Source of the DNA: Parabacteroides distasonis
GTDB taxonomy: Bacteria > Bacteroidota > Bacteroidia > Bacteroidales > Tannerellaceae
DNA length: 64,000 bases
Direction of reading: 5' to 3'
NCBI GenBank assembly: GCA_021531775.1
Contig: JAFBIU010000013.1
Coordinates: 36,025 to 100,024 of the forward strand
The position numbers and the translations under genes were made by a program. Of this stretch, positions 44,065 through 51,942 are shown one piece after another. How positions within the stretch are numbered: position 1 is the stretch's first letter; every line of letters starts with the position of its first letter. The notes beneath the pieces were generated by a model that did no database searches, was not told the origin of the DNA, and saw only the letters and a program-made list of their open reading frames with translations.

Positions 44065-45078
44065 TCACAACCGTTCGATCTCTTCAAGAGTCAATCCCGA
44101 TGCTTGACTGATCTGCTGCGGATCGAGTCCCATGGACTTGAGGTTACGAGCCATGGAACGTTTCTCTTCCATACGACCCTCCTCACGACCCTTTTCCAGT
44201 CCGATGGCTTCGCCCTTCTTAAGTCCGGTAGCTTCGCCCTCCTCACGTTCGGTCCGCATAGAATCCAAGAGAGCCATGTCGTTAGAGATGCTCAGCTGGT
44301 AAGCCAGCATCTCGTCCGGACTTAGCCGGGACATGGATGCGATATGTTTGAGCTTGCGGAATATCTGGTTGTTCAGCTCTGCCGGCATTCTGTTCAGTAT
44401 CTCCATATTCTTCAATACATATAAAAAACGTTCTGCTAATGTCTCACATCGATGCAAAGGTAACTGAAATTTCGGCATCTCCAAATAGATTTCCTGCAAA
44501 GCATCGCCAAACTGCACATGTTCATCCCTGTCCATCCGCACCACATCCCATCTGTATTTCTCTGGATATCCCTTGACCAGTTCAAAATCCAGGAAACAGA
44601 CTACATATACGTGTTTCATCCGATAGATCCAGTTCGGATCCCACTGTAACAGATCGGCAGACGACAAACCCTTCCGCCTCTTCTTCCGGTTCATCTTCCG
44701 GAAATAAGTCTGTGTATTCGTCATCTGATTCTGGATCAGAAAAGAAGCATAAAACAGGATCCGGTCCGGGAAATGCTTCTGCGGCCGCCGCTGCATCTCC
44801 ACCAAGAAATACTCGCCCTCCTCGTTCCGGCAGAGTACATCAAATACCGCCTTCCGTACGTTCTCGACCTGACCAAACTGCTCCACATTGCAGAACGTCA
44901 GATCCTGAATGTGTACCTCTGGCAGCAGGCTGTTCAGGAACTCGATCAGCAGATCCTTTGAAAGTTCCGTACCAAAAATCCGTTTGAAACCGTAATCCGT
45001 GAAAGGATTGATGAAACGCTCGTCACTCGTCGGACGAGACTCCTCTTGCATTGAATTTGTTGTTGTTTTCTGATCCAT
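44065..45078 (-). CDS. Rpn-family recombination-promoting nuclease (PD-(D/E)XK)
   Basis: The 337-residue protein starts MDQKTTTNSMQEESRPT and has the Rpn/PDDEXK_2 pattern FINPFTDYGFKRIFG, DLLIEFLNSLL and the catalytic VFDVLCRNEEGEYFLVEMQ (Asp...Glu-X-Gln). A repetitive Gly/Glu/Lys stretch (about 285-310) and a terminal helix ISQASGLTLEEIERL follow, typical of Bacteroidales members. Related proteins promote RecA-independent recombination. It has a good promoter of its own and sits exactly where cassette copy 2 has lost its middle, between amidase/lipoprotein and VirE remnants. Confidence 0.9.
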   Translation of the reverse strand: MDQKTTTNSMQEESRPTSDERFINPFTDYGFKRIFGTELSKDLLIEFLNSLLPEVHIQDLTFCNVEQFGQVENVRKAVFDVLCRNEEGEYFLVEMQRRPQKHFPDRILFYASFLIQNQMTNTQTYFRKMNRKKRRKGLSSADLLQWDPNWIYRMKHVYVVCFLDFELVKGYPEKYRWDVVRMDRDEHVQFGDALQEIYLEMPKFQLPLHRCETLAERFLYVLKNMEILNRMPAELNNQIFRKLKHIASMSRLSPDEMLAYQLSISNDMALLDSMRTEREEGEATGLKKGEAIGLEKGREEGRMEEKRSMARNLKSMGLDPQQISQASGLTLEEIERL

Positions 45079-45115
45079 AGCTAAACGCTTTGATTAAACA
45101 ATGTTTATATGGCTG

Positions 45116-45146
45116 CAAATGTATGGATTTATAGTGGACTGACAAA
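45116..45146 (-). promoter_or_regulatory. sigma-ABfr promoter of the Rpn-family gene
   Basis: The minus strand has TTTTG (ending 45143), a 19-nt spacer, then TACATTTG (45123-45116), 38 nt before the ATG. Confidence 0.7.
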
Positions 45147-45189
45147 ATCTTTGGGTCGCAAATCTACAACTCCCTTCATACATCACAAC

Positions 45190-45394
45190 AGGTGCTGGCT
45201 TTGGCGTGCAAAGTCGCGTGTCACGGCATCATACTCCACTCCGATCTGTTGCGCCAACCAGGCCTGTTGCTCGCCGATCGTTGCCGAACCCTCCCGGCAA
45301 CGGGCCACGATGCGTAACCCGCGCGTGGAGGGTCTCTCTTCAGCCATCCATTTGTGCACATGGCACAGAAATCTATTGAAGCCATAAATGATAT
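45190..45394 (-). pseudogene. Remnant of a second BT4734/VirE-like gene
   Basis: About 135 bp (45197-45330) match 37207-37340 of the intact gene with few differences, covering codons around RDF, QQIGVEYDAVT and the EQQAWLAQ segment. The rest is deleted and joined to a short piece near the original start at about 45394. The upstream TATCTTTG element (45422-45415) and flanks are conserved. Together with the neighbouring Rpn gene this 400-bp interval holds no intact gene. Confidence 0.85.
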
Positions 45395-45483
45395 TTTGTA
45401 TATTGTTTATGGCGCAAAGATAGGGGGCTGTGGTTCAATAAAAATCAGTCCGGTTTTTTATAAACGAAACCGATGTAACGGAC

Positions 45484-45972
45484 TCATTTTTTAGTTTTGT
45501 ACGTCTCGTATAGCTGCTCAAGTCTGGTTTGCTCTGACTTGTCGGGGGCATAATTGCTGTATGCGCTATAATATTGGTTCGTCCGCTCGATCCCCTCCAA
45601 CTGGAGGTGTAGGAAGGTGAGCGACCGACGCTGGTCATAGACTCCCTTGTTGAGCAGGAAATTGACGTAGGCCAGCACCCGGTAACGGTTGATCTCACCG
45701 GCATCTTTACCTTTCCGAATGAAGAACAGAGGGAAGATCCGAGGGTGCCAGACGATGTCATTCCACAAATCAGCTATCCAAGGTGCAAAATTGGAGGAAG
45801 CATAGGGTGAAATGCGTGCTACATACTCCAAAAGTTGACTTACAGGCTCTGTAGTGTACACAGGGATCTTCTTTGGATACTTAACAAAATATAAATTACC
45901 TGATTTTGCCAGTTCCAAAAACTGTTGATAGTCGATTTTTTCCGGGTCCACCGGATGATAATGTTTTACCAT
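45484..45972 (-). CDS. Hypothetical protein of the VirE cassette, 162 aa
   Basis: The soluble 162-residue protein, MVKHYHPVDPEKIDYQQFL onward, has many aromatic and basic residues and ends YETYKTKK. No signal, membrane segment or catalytic motif is seen. I do not recognise the family. A C-terminal stub of the same gene lies at the equivalent place upstream of the intact VirE-like gene (37752), so it is the ancestral first gene of that cassette. Its upstream side is the 620-bp palindrome-rich region, which may bind this protein or the VirE-like protein. Confidence 0.7.
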   Translation of the reverse strand: MVKHYHPVDPEKIDYQQFLELAKSGNLYFVKYPKKIPVYTTEPVSQLLEYVARISPYASSNFAPWIADLWNDIVWHPRIFPLFFIRKGKDAGEINRYRVLAYVNFLLNKGVYDQRRSLTFLHLQLEGIERTNQYYSAYSNYAPDKSEQTRLEQLYETYKTKK

Positions 45973-46212
45973 AACATACTTTTTTGTGTTGATTACTCAG
46001 GATTTTTTCTCACGATCGCGCATCGATGCTGCTTTCGGGCTGCAAAATCCGTCAATCAGTCCCGGCTTTGCCTTCCACAGGCCCTTTTTTGATCAATTTT
46101 GCCGGCTTGAAAAAGGGTAAAAGAAGGCATTCTAAAGTTACGGTATAATTAGTATATATGCAAGAAAATCAGTAAAATAATGATAAAAATTTTAAGCAGT
46201 TTTCGAGACTCG

Positions 46213-46397
46213 GTTCCCCGGTTCCCGCGGTTCCCACCCAATTTTTCGCAGTGCTCAACTTCTGCGCAAAAAGTCCAAATCGAACATATATAATAATATA
46301 ATATAATTATATTATTATATAGATATAATATAGTGCTTTTTAACTATTTAGGTGCTTAGTCCGAGAATTTGTGTGGGAACCACGGGAACCGGGGAAC
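46213..46397. repeat. Inverted repeat of triple GGTTCCC arms
   Basis: The left arm (46213-46238) contains three GGTTCCC units. The right arm (46372-46397) is its reverse complement with about two mismatches over 26 bp. The arms are separated by about 133 bp of A/T-rich DNA. Confidence 0.85.
46288..46320. repeat. Perfect AT-only palindrome
   Basis: A 15-bp arm (46288-46302) is perfectly inverted at 46306-46320 around a 3-nt centre. All 33 bases are A or T, so it melts easily or extrudes as a cruciform. Confidence 0.85.
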
Positions 46398-46466
46398 TTG
46401 CCCTTCGGATGGGTCTCCTGCGATCTATCACTTGCTCCCTCGCGATGGAAATTGTGCGACTACGGG

Positions 46467-46498
46467 GTGGTAACAATTGCTACCACGCGTGGTAGCAA
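46467..46498. repeat. 22-bp palindrome with an extra half-site
   Basis: The half TTGCTACCACG (46477-46487) is followed by its exact inverse. A third half-site GTGGTA (46467-46472) precedes it, which is typical of a dimeric regulator operator. Confidence 0.8.
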
Positions 46499-46623
46499 AA
46501 ACGCCTGCAGGAGCCCCTCCGGAAATGCCCTTGTAAGCCGATGTGCCAAAGACGCATCCCCAGATGGCTGCGGAAAGTGCCTCCCGTGGTCGGGGAAAAG
46601 AGCTCAATGGATGGATCCAAGCC

Positions 46624-47637
46624 CTATTTGATCGTATAATTCATTTTTCGGGTAGTACAGATTTTTGTTTGGTGCGGTTTTTGGAGTACTTTCTCCAGGA
46701 TGCGCTTGCCCCAATGATGGGACGAAGCATAGGTTTCGAACGACTCCGAATGATAGTCGAAGTCCTCTTGCCAACAGCTTTTGGCTGAGACATAACAATA
46801 GGTGAACTGTTCAATACTATTGTCGTTCTCCTGCGTAGTCTCTAAAACTTGCAGATTCTCTTTCTCCGGAGCCAAGCAGATGATACCTTTCTGTTTGCAG
46901 GCATCAATCAAGGGGGCAATTACCTCGTCGTAGGCTTCATAGATGGGGGAGAGATCAAAATTTTGGTAGGCGCTTTCCCCGATTTGTTGGATAGGTCTGA
47001 TCTGAAGAATATCCACCGTGTCTCCCACTATTTCCCACAGATGGGTCAGTTCTCGGAAATTGTCCACATTCATCGTATAGTTGATCCGTAAACGGAATGT
47101 GGGGTAACTCTTTTTCACGTCAGCAACGTCTGCCAGCAAACTGCAAAAACGGTCGAAAGAAGCATGAGTCATGAATGATTCGTAGGTTAAACGTGTCAAT
47201 CCGTGAGTGGACAGCGTCAATTCATTCAACCCGTTGGCTGCAGCTGCAAAGAGTGACTCTTTCGTCAACAACTGACCGTTGGTCGTCAATGAGATGTAGG
47301 GTACTTGATGCCTTTTCCCTAAAGCGATTATCTGAATCAAATCCTTGTGTAATGTAGGTTCTGCCCCGCAACCGATCTGAAGTTTGAGAGCTCGGTGGAA
47401 CAGTTTGCTGGCAATCAGTTCTATTGCTTCATAAGTCAGCGAACCATGATAGGTTTTCCGTTTTTCGTCATCACTGAAATAGCACATTTTGCAACGTAAG
47501 TTACAGGCTAATACCGGGTCCAAGAAGATACCGATGTACCTTCTACCTGAACAATGGAGAAGCCAAAGGCCAAAAAGCTTCAGTCTCCGACTTTTGATGC
47601 GCAAGAAAAATTTGAGTATATCGTATATGTTGCTCAT
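46624..47637 (-). CDS. Radical SAM protein
   Basis: The 337-residue protein has a basic, hydrophobic N-terminus (about 1-35) and the radical SAM motif CNLRCKMC (CX3CX2C) at about residues 45-52. Also visible are CGAEPTLHKDLIQII (GGEP-like) and LTTNGQLL. The C-terminus has CYVSAKSCWQEDFDY, which may bind another cluster but is short of a full SPASM domain. The substrate is unknown. The protein resembles the SAM enzymes of peptide or lipid modification, and I see no precursor peptide gene beside it. A degraded partial copy lies at 56355-56545. A TATCTTTG promoter precedes it at 47699-47692. Confidence 0.88.
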   Translation of the reverse strand: MSNIYDILKFFLRIKSRRLKLFGLWLLHCSGRRYIGIFLDPVLACNLRCKMCYFSDDEKRKTYHGSLTYEAIELIASKLFHRALKLQIGCGAEPTLHKDLIQIIALGKRHQVPYISLTTNGQLLTKESLFAAAANGLNELTLSTHGLTRLTYESFMTHASFDRFCSLLADVADVKKSYPTFRLRINYTMNVDNFRELTHLWEIVGDTVDILQIRPIQQIGESAYQNFDLSPIYEAYDEVIAPLIDACKQKGIICLAPEKENLQVLETTQENDNSIEQFTYCYVSAKSCWQEDFDYHSESFETYASSHHWGKRILEKVLQKPHQTKICTTRKMNYTIK

Positions 47638-47691
47638 GAAAACTCTATCTATTTATTTGTTGTATGATCTGTACCGATCCCTATCGGATGA

Positions 47692-47699
47692 CAAAGATA
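47692..47699 (-). promoter_or_regulatory. Candidate -7 promoter element of the radical SAM gene
   Basis: The minus strand reads TATCTTTG, 54 nt before the ATG at 47637. A facing plus-strand TATCTTTA (47731-47738) probably serves the DUF1703 gene. Confidence 0.5.
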
Positions 47700-47762
47700 G
47701 GGAATTTCATAGAAATGGTTGCTGGAAATTCCTTATCTTTACCGCCAAATTGAAGATGGATC

Positions 47763-49352
47763 ATGGGAACATACGTAAATATAGGCAATGAGGCATTCGC
47801 AAGCATCCGAAACGGTGAATATACCGACAAGTCGGGACTGATCGACGTGGTCAACAGCACCCTTTTCACGGAGCACCGTTTTACATGCGTCACGCGTTCT
47901 CGCCGTTTTGGTAAATCCATGGCGGCAAAAATGCTGTGTGCCTATTATGACAAATCGTGCGACTCGCGCCAGCTGTTCAGCGATCTGCGCATTGCCCAAA
48001 GCCCCTCGTTCGAGAAGCATCTCAACAAATACAGGGTGATCTATCTTGATATGACCGATTTCTCGCTGAGATTCTCTGACACGGAAGATGTCGTAGATGT
48101 GATCCAGCAGGATCTGAAGGAGGATCTGTTGCAGGCATTTCCCGCTGTGAAGGAGGTCAAGGAGAAGGATAGCTTCCTGTTCACCCTGCTCAAGATAGCC
48201 GAGCAGACGGGTGAACAGTTTTTCTTGATCATCGACGAGTGGGACACGATTTGCCGTGATGCCCAACCCGGTTCGCCTCAGGTTGACCGGTACATCACTT
48301 GGTTGCGCAGTACGTTCAAGAGCATACAGGCTACCCGGGTCTTTGCGGGCGTCTATCTGACAGGTATTCTGCCAATCAAGAAATACAAGACGCAGTCTGC
48401 GCTGAACAATTTCTGGGAATACTCGATGGTGATGCCTCGTCGGATGGATTCGTTTTTCGGATTCACCAAGGAGGAGGTCCGGAGGCTTTGCGAGAACTAT
48501 GCGATGGACTTCGACGAGATGGAAAAATGGTATGACGGTTATCGCATCGGCAAGCAGTCGTCGATATTCAATCCCAGCTCGGTGATGCAGGCCATCTTGT
48601 CGGGCGAATGCGACAGTTATTGGGCGGCGACCGGGGCCTACGACAGCGTGGCTCAATACATCGGGATGAATTTTGATGGACTGAAAGATGACATCATCAA
48701 GATGTTGGCTGGCGGACGGTGTAAGGTGAATACCACCAGTTTCTCCAACGATATGTCCATCATCAACAACAAGGATGATGTGTTCACCGTGTTGATCCAT
48801 CTGGGCTATCTTTCCTACGACCGGGAGCGTGAGGAGTGTTACATTCCCAACAAAGAGGTGGGGAGAGAAATGATCAATGCCGTGAACGCCAACAAATGGA
48901 CGGTGGTGTCGAATGCGCTTGCGGCCTCTGAGGAACTGCTCAATTCCACGTTGGCCGGAGACGAAGAAGCCGTTGCGGCTGGAATTGAGAAAGTACACGA
49001 TGCCGAGACGAGTATCTTGTCTTATAACAACGAGAATTCGCTTTCGTGTGTCCTGTCACTTGCCTATTATTATGCCAAAAACAACTATATTTTTCACCGG
49101 GAATTGCCTGCTGGCAAGGGATTTGCCGACATCGTATTGATTCCCCGGCGTCATGTCGATTCCCCTGCGATCGTGCTGGAACTCAAATACAATCAGGACG
49201 CAGAGACGGCCATTCGTCAGATTCTCGAAAAGAACTACGTGGGTGTGCTAACGGATTATGTGGGGGATGTGCTTTTGGTGGGTATTAATTACGACAAGAA
49301 AAGCAAGAAGTATTCGTGTAAGATTGAACGTTATCAAAAACAGTTGATGTGA
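47763..49352 (+). CDS. AAA-ATPase-like / PD-(D/E)XK nuclease protein (DUF1703)
   Basis: The 529-residue protein starts with the AAA-ATPase-like domain (GNEAFASIRNGEYTDKSG, P-loop variant VTRSRRFGKSMAAKML, Walker B-like FFLIIDEWDTIC). It ends with a DUF1703 nuclease domain: FHRELPAGKGFADIVLIP then AIVLELKYN, a D...ExK active site. This ATPase-nuclease family is abundant and often multi-copy in Bacteroidales, and activity in mobile element or phage biology is suspected. It is followed 13 nt later by the DUF5131 gene on the same strand, so both may be one transcript. Confidence 0.9.
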   Translation: MGTYVNIGNEAFASIRNGEYTDKSGLIDVVNSTLFTEHRFTCVTRSRRFGKSMAAKMLCAYYDKSCDSRQLFSDLRIAQSPSFEKHLNKYRVIYLDMTDFSLRFSDTEDVVDVIQQDLKEDLLQAFPAVKEVKEKDSFLFTLLKIAEQTGEQFFLIIDEWDTICRDAQPGSPQVDRYITWLRSTFKSIQATRVFAGVYLTGILPIKKYKTQSALNNFWEYSMVMPRRMDSFFGFTKEEVRRLCENYAMDFDEMEKWYDGYRIGKQSSIFNPSSVMQAILSGECDSYWAATGAYDSVAQYIGMNFDGLKDDIIKMLAGGRCKVNTTSFSNDMSIINNKDDVFTVLIHLGYLSYDREREECYIPNKEVGREMINAVNANKWTVVSNALAASEELLNSTLAGDEEAVAAGIEKVHDAETSILSYNNENSLSCVLSLAYYYAKNNYIFHRELPAGKGFADIVLIPRRHVDSPAIVLELKYNQDAETAIRQILEKNYVGVLTDYVGDVLLVGINYDKKSKKYSCKIERYQKQLM

Positions 49353-49365
49353 ATTTTTAAGATCG

Positions 49366-50499
49366 ATGACAGAGCAAAACGATATCTACGAAAGTTGGAA
49401 TCCTTGGCATGGATGCACCAAGGTCAGTCCGGGGTGTAAGTATTGCTATGTCTATCGGCAGGACGAGATGTATGGCTGTGAGGTGTCGAGCAGCGAATGC
49501 CGCAAGACCGGCAATTTCTACCTTCCCATCAAACACAAGCGTGATAAGTCGTGGAAGATCGGGAGCGGCAAGGTGGTGTTCACCTGTTTCACCTCCGACT
49601 TTCTGCTCTCCGATGCCGATGAATGGCGCCCGGAGTGCTGGCAGATGATGAAGCAGCGGAGCGACCTGTGGTTCTACTTCTTCACGAAGCGTATCGACCG
49701 TTTCCGGGCCTGCATGCCGGATGACTGGGGTGACGGCTATGACAATGTGCTGGTGGGTTGCACGGTGGAAAACCAGAAGATGGCGGACTACCGGTTGCCG
49801 ATCTTCCAGTCGCTCCCCATCAAGCACAAGAGCATCATCGTTGCCCCCTTGATAGGGCCGGTTGACCTCGCTCCCTATCTCGACAGTAGCATCGAGGAGG
49901 TGAGTGTGGGCGGTGAATCGGGCCAGCAGGCACGCCCCTGTGACTATGCGTGGATTCTTGCCATTCGGGATCAGTGTGTGCAGGCTGATATCCCCTTCCG
50001 GTTCCATCAGACGGGGGCCTGTCTCATCAAGGATGGGAAGAGCTACCGGATACCCCGCTGTTTTCAGCACAGTCAGGCTCGCAAGGCCCATATCAACTAT
50101 CGCATCGGTGCGTCGGATGTGCCGGATAGTGTCTCTTTGGAGCATCAGACGTACGACCTGACGGATCTCTTCGCGCGGCTGTCGCAGTCGGATTTCCGGC
50201 GTCGTTTTCATCTGTCTGAGCAGGACAAGGCGTATGTGGCGGAAAAGGGGCTGCCTGTCATCCGCAAGCATGCCGCAGATTTCGTGGCCCAACGACTGGC
50301 ACCTGCTTTTATTCCGAATGACGGGAAGCAGACACCTATGCGTGGGCATCCCGTTTTCCTGGCCCAACATGCCACCGGCTGCTGTTGCCGCGGCTGTTTT
50401 TCCAAGTGGCATCACATACCGGCAGGCCGAGCCCTGACCCAAGCGGAACAGGACTATGCCGTTGCCGTATTGATGGCATGGATCGAGAAACAGATGTAG
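49366..50499 (+). CDS. DUF5131 (Gp37/Gp68-like) and DUF4186 fusion protein
   Basis: The 377-residue protein has two parts. Residues 1 to about 245 match the phage Gp37/Gp68 family: SWNPWHGCTKVSPGCKYCYV with a radical-SAM-like CX6CX2C, FTSDFLLSDADEWR, FYFFTKRIDRF, TVENQ and VGGESG. Residues about 255-377 match DUF4186: LSEQDKAYVAEKGL, TPMRGHPVFLAQHATGCCCR and GCFSKWHHIPAGRALT. These are usually separate proteins. Neither half has a proven reaction. The paired CCCRGC motif suggests metal binding. It lies downstream of the DUF1703 gene. Confidence 0.88.
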   Translation: MTEQNDIYESWNPWHGCTKVSPGCKYCYVYRQDEMYGCEVSSSECRKTGNFYLPIKHKRDKSWKIGSGKVVFTCFTSDFLLSDADEWRPECWQMMKQRSDLWFYFFTKRIDRFRACMPDDWGDGYDNVLVGCTVENQKMADYRLPIFQSLPIKHKSIIVAPLIGPVDLAPYLDSSIEEVSVGGESGQQARPCDYAWILAIRDQCVQADIPFRFHQTGACLIKDGKSYRIPRCFQHSQARKAHINYRIGASDVPDSVSLEHQTYDLTDLFARLSQSDFRRRFHLSEQDKAYVAEKGLPVIRKHAADFVAQRLAPAFIPNDGKQTPMRGHPVFLAQHATGCCCRGCFSKWHHIPAGRALTQAEQDYAVAVLMAWIEKQM

Positions 50500-50537
50500 G
50501 GTAGGGCCTCTTGGGGAATCGGAAGAATCAGTGAAGT

Positions 50538-50650
50538 GCAGAAAAATGTATGTTCAGACCGAAAATAGATGCAGAAAAGTGTAGTTGATTAACAATTTTA
50601 TGTGCGGAAAAGTGTATCTTTGCATTGAAAACAGGTGCAGAAAAGTGTAG
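50538..50650 (+). repeat. Four 14-bp direct repeats at exact 33-bp spacing over a promoter
   Basis: Copies of GCrGAAAArTGTAk begin at 50538, 50571, 50604 and 50637. The third copy contains the start of the TATCTTTG -7 element (50615-50622) and the fourth ends 9 nt before the ATG at 50659. 33 bp is about three helical turns, so bound proteins would lie on one face. Confidence 0.9.
50615..50622 (+). promoter_or_regulatory. -7 promoter element of the AAA_14/DUF4143 gene
   Basis: TATCTTTG begins 11 nt into the third 33-bp-phased repeat. The same offset is seen at 56300-56307. Confidence 0.7.
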
Positions 50651-50658
50651 TCGAATAT

Positions 50659-51939
50659 ATGGAAAGAACTGTATTAAAACAACTTATCGAATGGAAGAAT
50701 CGAGAGGGTAGAAAACCTCTCATTCTGAATGGTGCACGACAGGTAGGAAAAACATGGTTATTGAAAGAGTTTGCCCAAAAGGAATACGCCAAGGAGGCCT
50801 ACGTGATATGCCGAAAGAATGAATATGCCAAAGCATTGTTCACCAAGGACTTCAACATTGAACGGATCTTAAGGGGTCTTCGTGCCATGACCGCTACGGA
50901 CATCACCCCTGGTGATACACTCATTATTCTGGACGAAGTGCAAGAGATACCTGAAGCCATTGAATCGTTGAAGTATTTTCACGAACAAGCTCCAGACTAT
51001 CATATAGCTGTAGCAGGATCGTTGCTTGGCATATCCTTACACGAAGGTGTCTCCTACCCCGTCGGTAAGGTGGACGAAATCAACCTGTACCCCATGAATT
51101 TCGAAGAGTTCCTTTTAGCGAAAGGAGAGAAATGGATCTTCCAGGCCATCCTATCAAAAGACTATGATACGATCCATATACTGCACGATAAAATAATAGA
51201 CTTGCTGCGGCAATATTATTATGTGGGTGGAATGCCCGAAGTTGTCTTGAAGTACATCCAGACAGGGGCACTCCAGGAGGTACGACGTCTGCAAACCGAC
51301 ATATTGAATGGTTACAATGCTGATTTCTCCAAACATGCCCCCAAAGAGCAAGTTCAACGCATCCGTATGGTGTGGAAGAGTATGCCATCACAGCTGTTCA
51401 AGGAAAACAAAAAGTTTATATACGGTACCTTACGTGATGGAGCCAGGGCCAAGGATTTTGAGATGGCCATCCAATGGCTGTTAAGTGCCGGACTGGTACA
51501 TAAAGTGCCCCGATGCAACAAACTGGCCTTACCCCTGAGCATCTACGAAGATCTGACTGCCTTTAAATTGTATATGCTAGATGTAGGACTTCTGGGGGCA
51601 ATGGCTAAGACGGAAGCCGCCCATACATTGATTTCGAACCAAGCATTCACCGAATACAAAGGAGGTCTTACGGAACAGTATGTGTTTCAACAAATGAAAT
51701 CACATGGTATCGATCCGATCTTCTACTACAAGACCGACGACTCACGACTGGAATTGGATTTCATCCTTCAACAGGAAGGACAGATCCTTCCCATTGAAGT
51801 GAAAGCTGAAGGCAATGTCCGTGCCAACTCGCTCTCTGCCTTGTTGAAAAACACGCCAGAGCTACGCGCCATCCGTTACTCCATGTTGCCCTACAAGGAA
51901 CAGGGGCAGATGACCTGCCTCCCTTTGTATATGGTGTAG
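50659..51939 (+). CDS. ATP-binding protein, AAA_14 with DUF4143
   Basis: The ATG at 50659 (MERTVLKQLIEWKNREG) gives 426 residues. An in-frame TTG-type start at 50635 would lie inside the promoter repeats and is rejected. AAA_14 domain: P-loop NGARQVGKTW (Lys31), Walker B LIILDEVQEIPEA, sensor AGSLLGISLHEG and the family hallmark INLYPMNFEEFL. The C-terminal DUF4143 part has YKGGLTEQYVFQQM and the nuclease-like LELDFILQQEG then LPIEVKAEGN. The function of this very common family is unknown. The phased promoter repeats suggest autoregulation. It is convergent with the MFS gene, 3 nt apart. Confidence 0.9.
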   Translation: MERTVLKQLIEWKNREGRKPLILNGARQVGKTWLLKEFAQKEYAKEAYVICRKNEYAKALFTKDFNIERILRGLRAMTATDITPGDTLIILDEVQEIPEAIESLKYFHEQAPDYHIAVAGSLLGISLHEGVSYPVGKVDEINLYPMNFEEFLLAKGEKWIFQAILSKDYDTIHILHDKIIDLLRQYYYVGGMPEVVLKYIQTGALQEVRRLQTDILNGYNADFSKHAPKEQVQRIRMVWKSMPSQLFKENKKFIYGTLRDGARAKDFEMAIQWLLSAGLVHKVPRCNKLALPLSIYEDLTAFKLYMLDVGLLGAMAKTEAAHTLISNQAFTEYKGGLTEQYVFQQMKSHGIDPIFYYKTDDSRLELDFILQQEGQILPIEVKAEGNVRANSLSALLKNTPELRAIRYSMLPYKEQGQMTCLPLYMV

Positions 51940-51942
51940 GTC

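Larger units (their letters stand above)
46001..46623. other. Gene-free 620-bp region with nested inverted repeats
   Basis: No convincing gene is present. Three symmetry systems occur: GGTTCCC-repeat arms at 46213-46238 and 46372-46397, an AT-only palindrome between them at 46288-46320, and a perfect 22-bp palindrome at 46477-46498. The sequence between is A/T-rich in the middle and G/C-rich outside. The layout resembles an origin or a multi-site operator. Confidence 0.7.

Noticed and set aside
46371..46631. 86-codon plus-strand frame in the palindrome-rich region
   Set aside because: Low-complexity composition, runs through inverted-repeat arms and shows no family features.
47739..48998. 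419-codon minus-strand open frame opposite the DUF1703 gene
   Set aside because: It overlaps fully an ATPase-nuclease with clear motifs. The antisense product has no recognisable domain.
49357..50442. 361-codon minus-strand open frame opposite the DUF5131 fusion
   Set aside because: It is a shadow of a protein with known family motifs, with no promoter in the right place.
50538..50650. Regularly spaced repeats taken as a possible CRISPR array
   Set aside because: Only four 14-bp units occur, the intervening 19 bp include a promoter and start region, and no cas genes are present.
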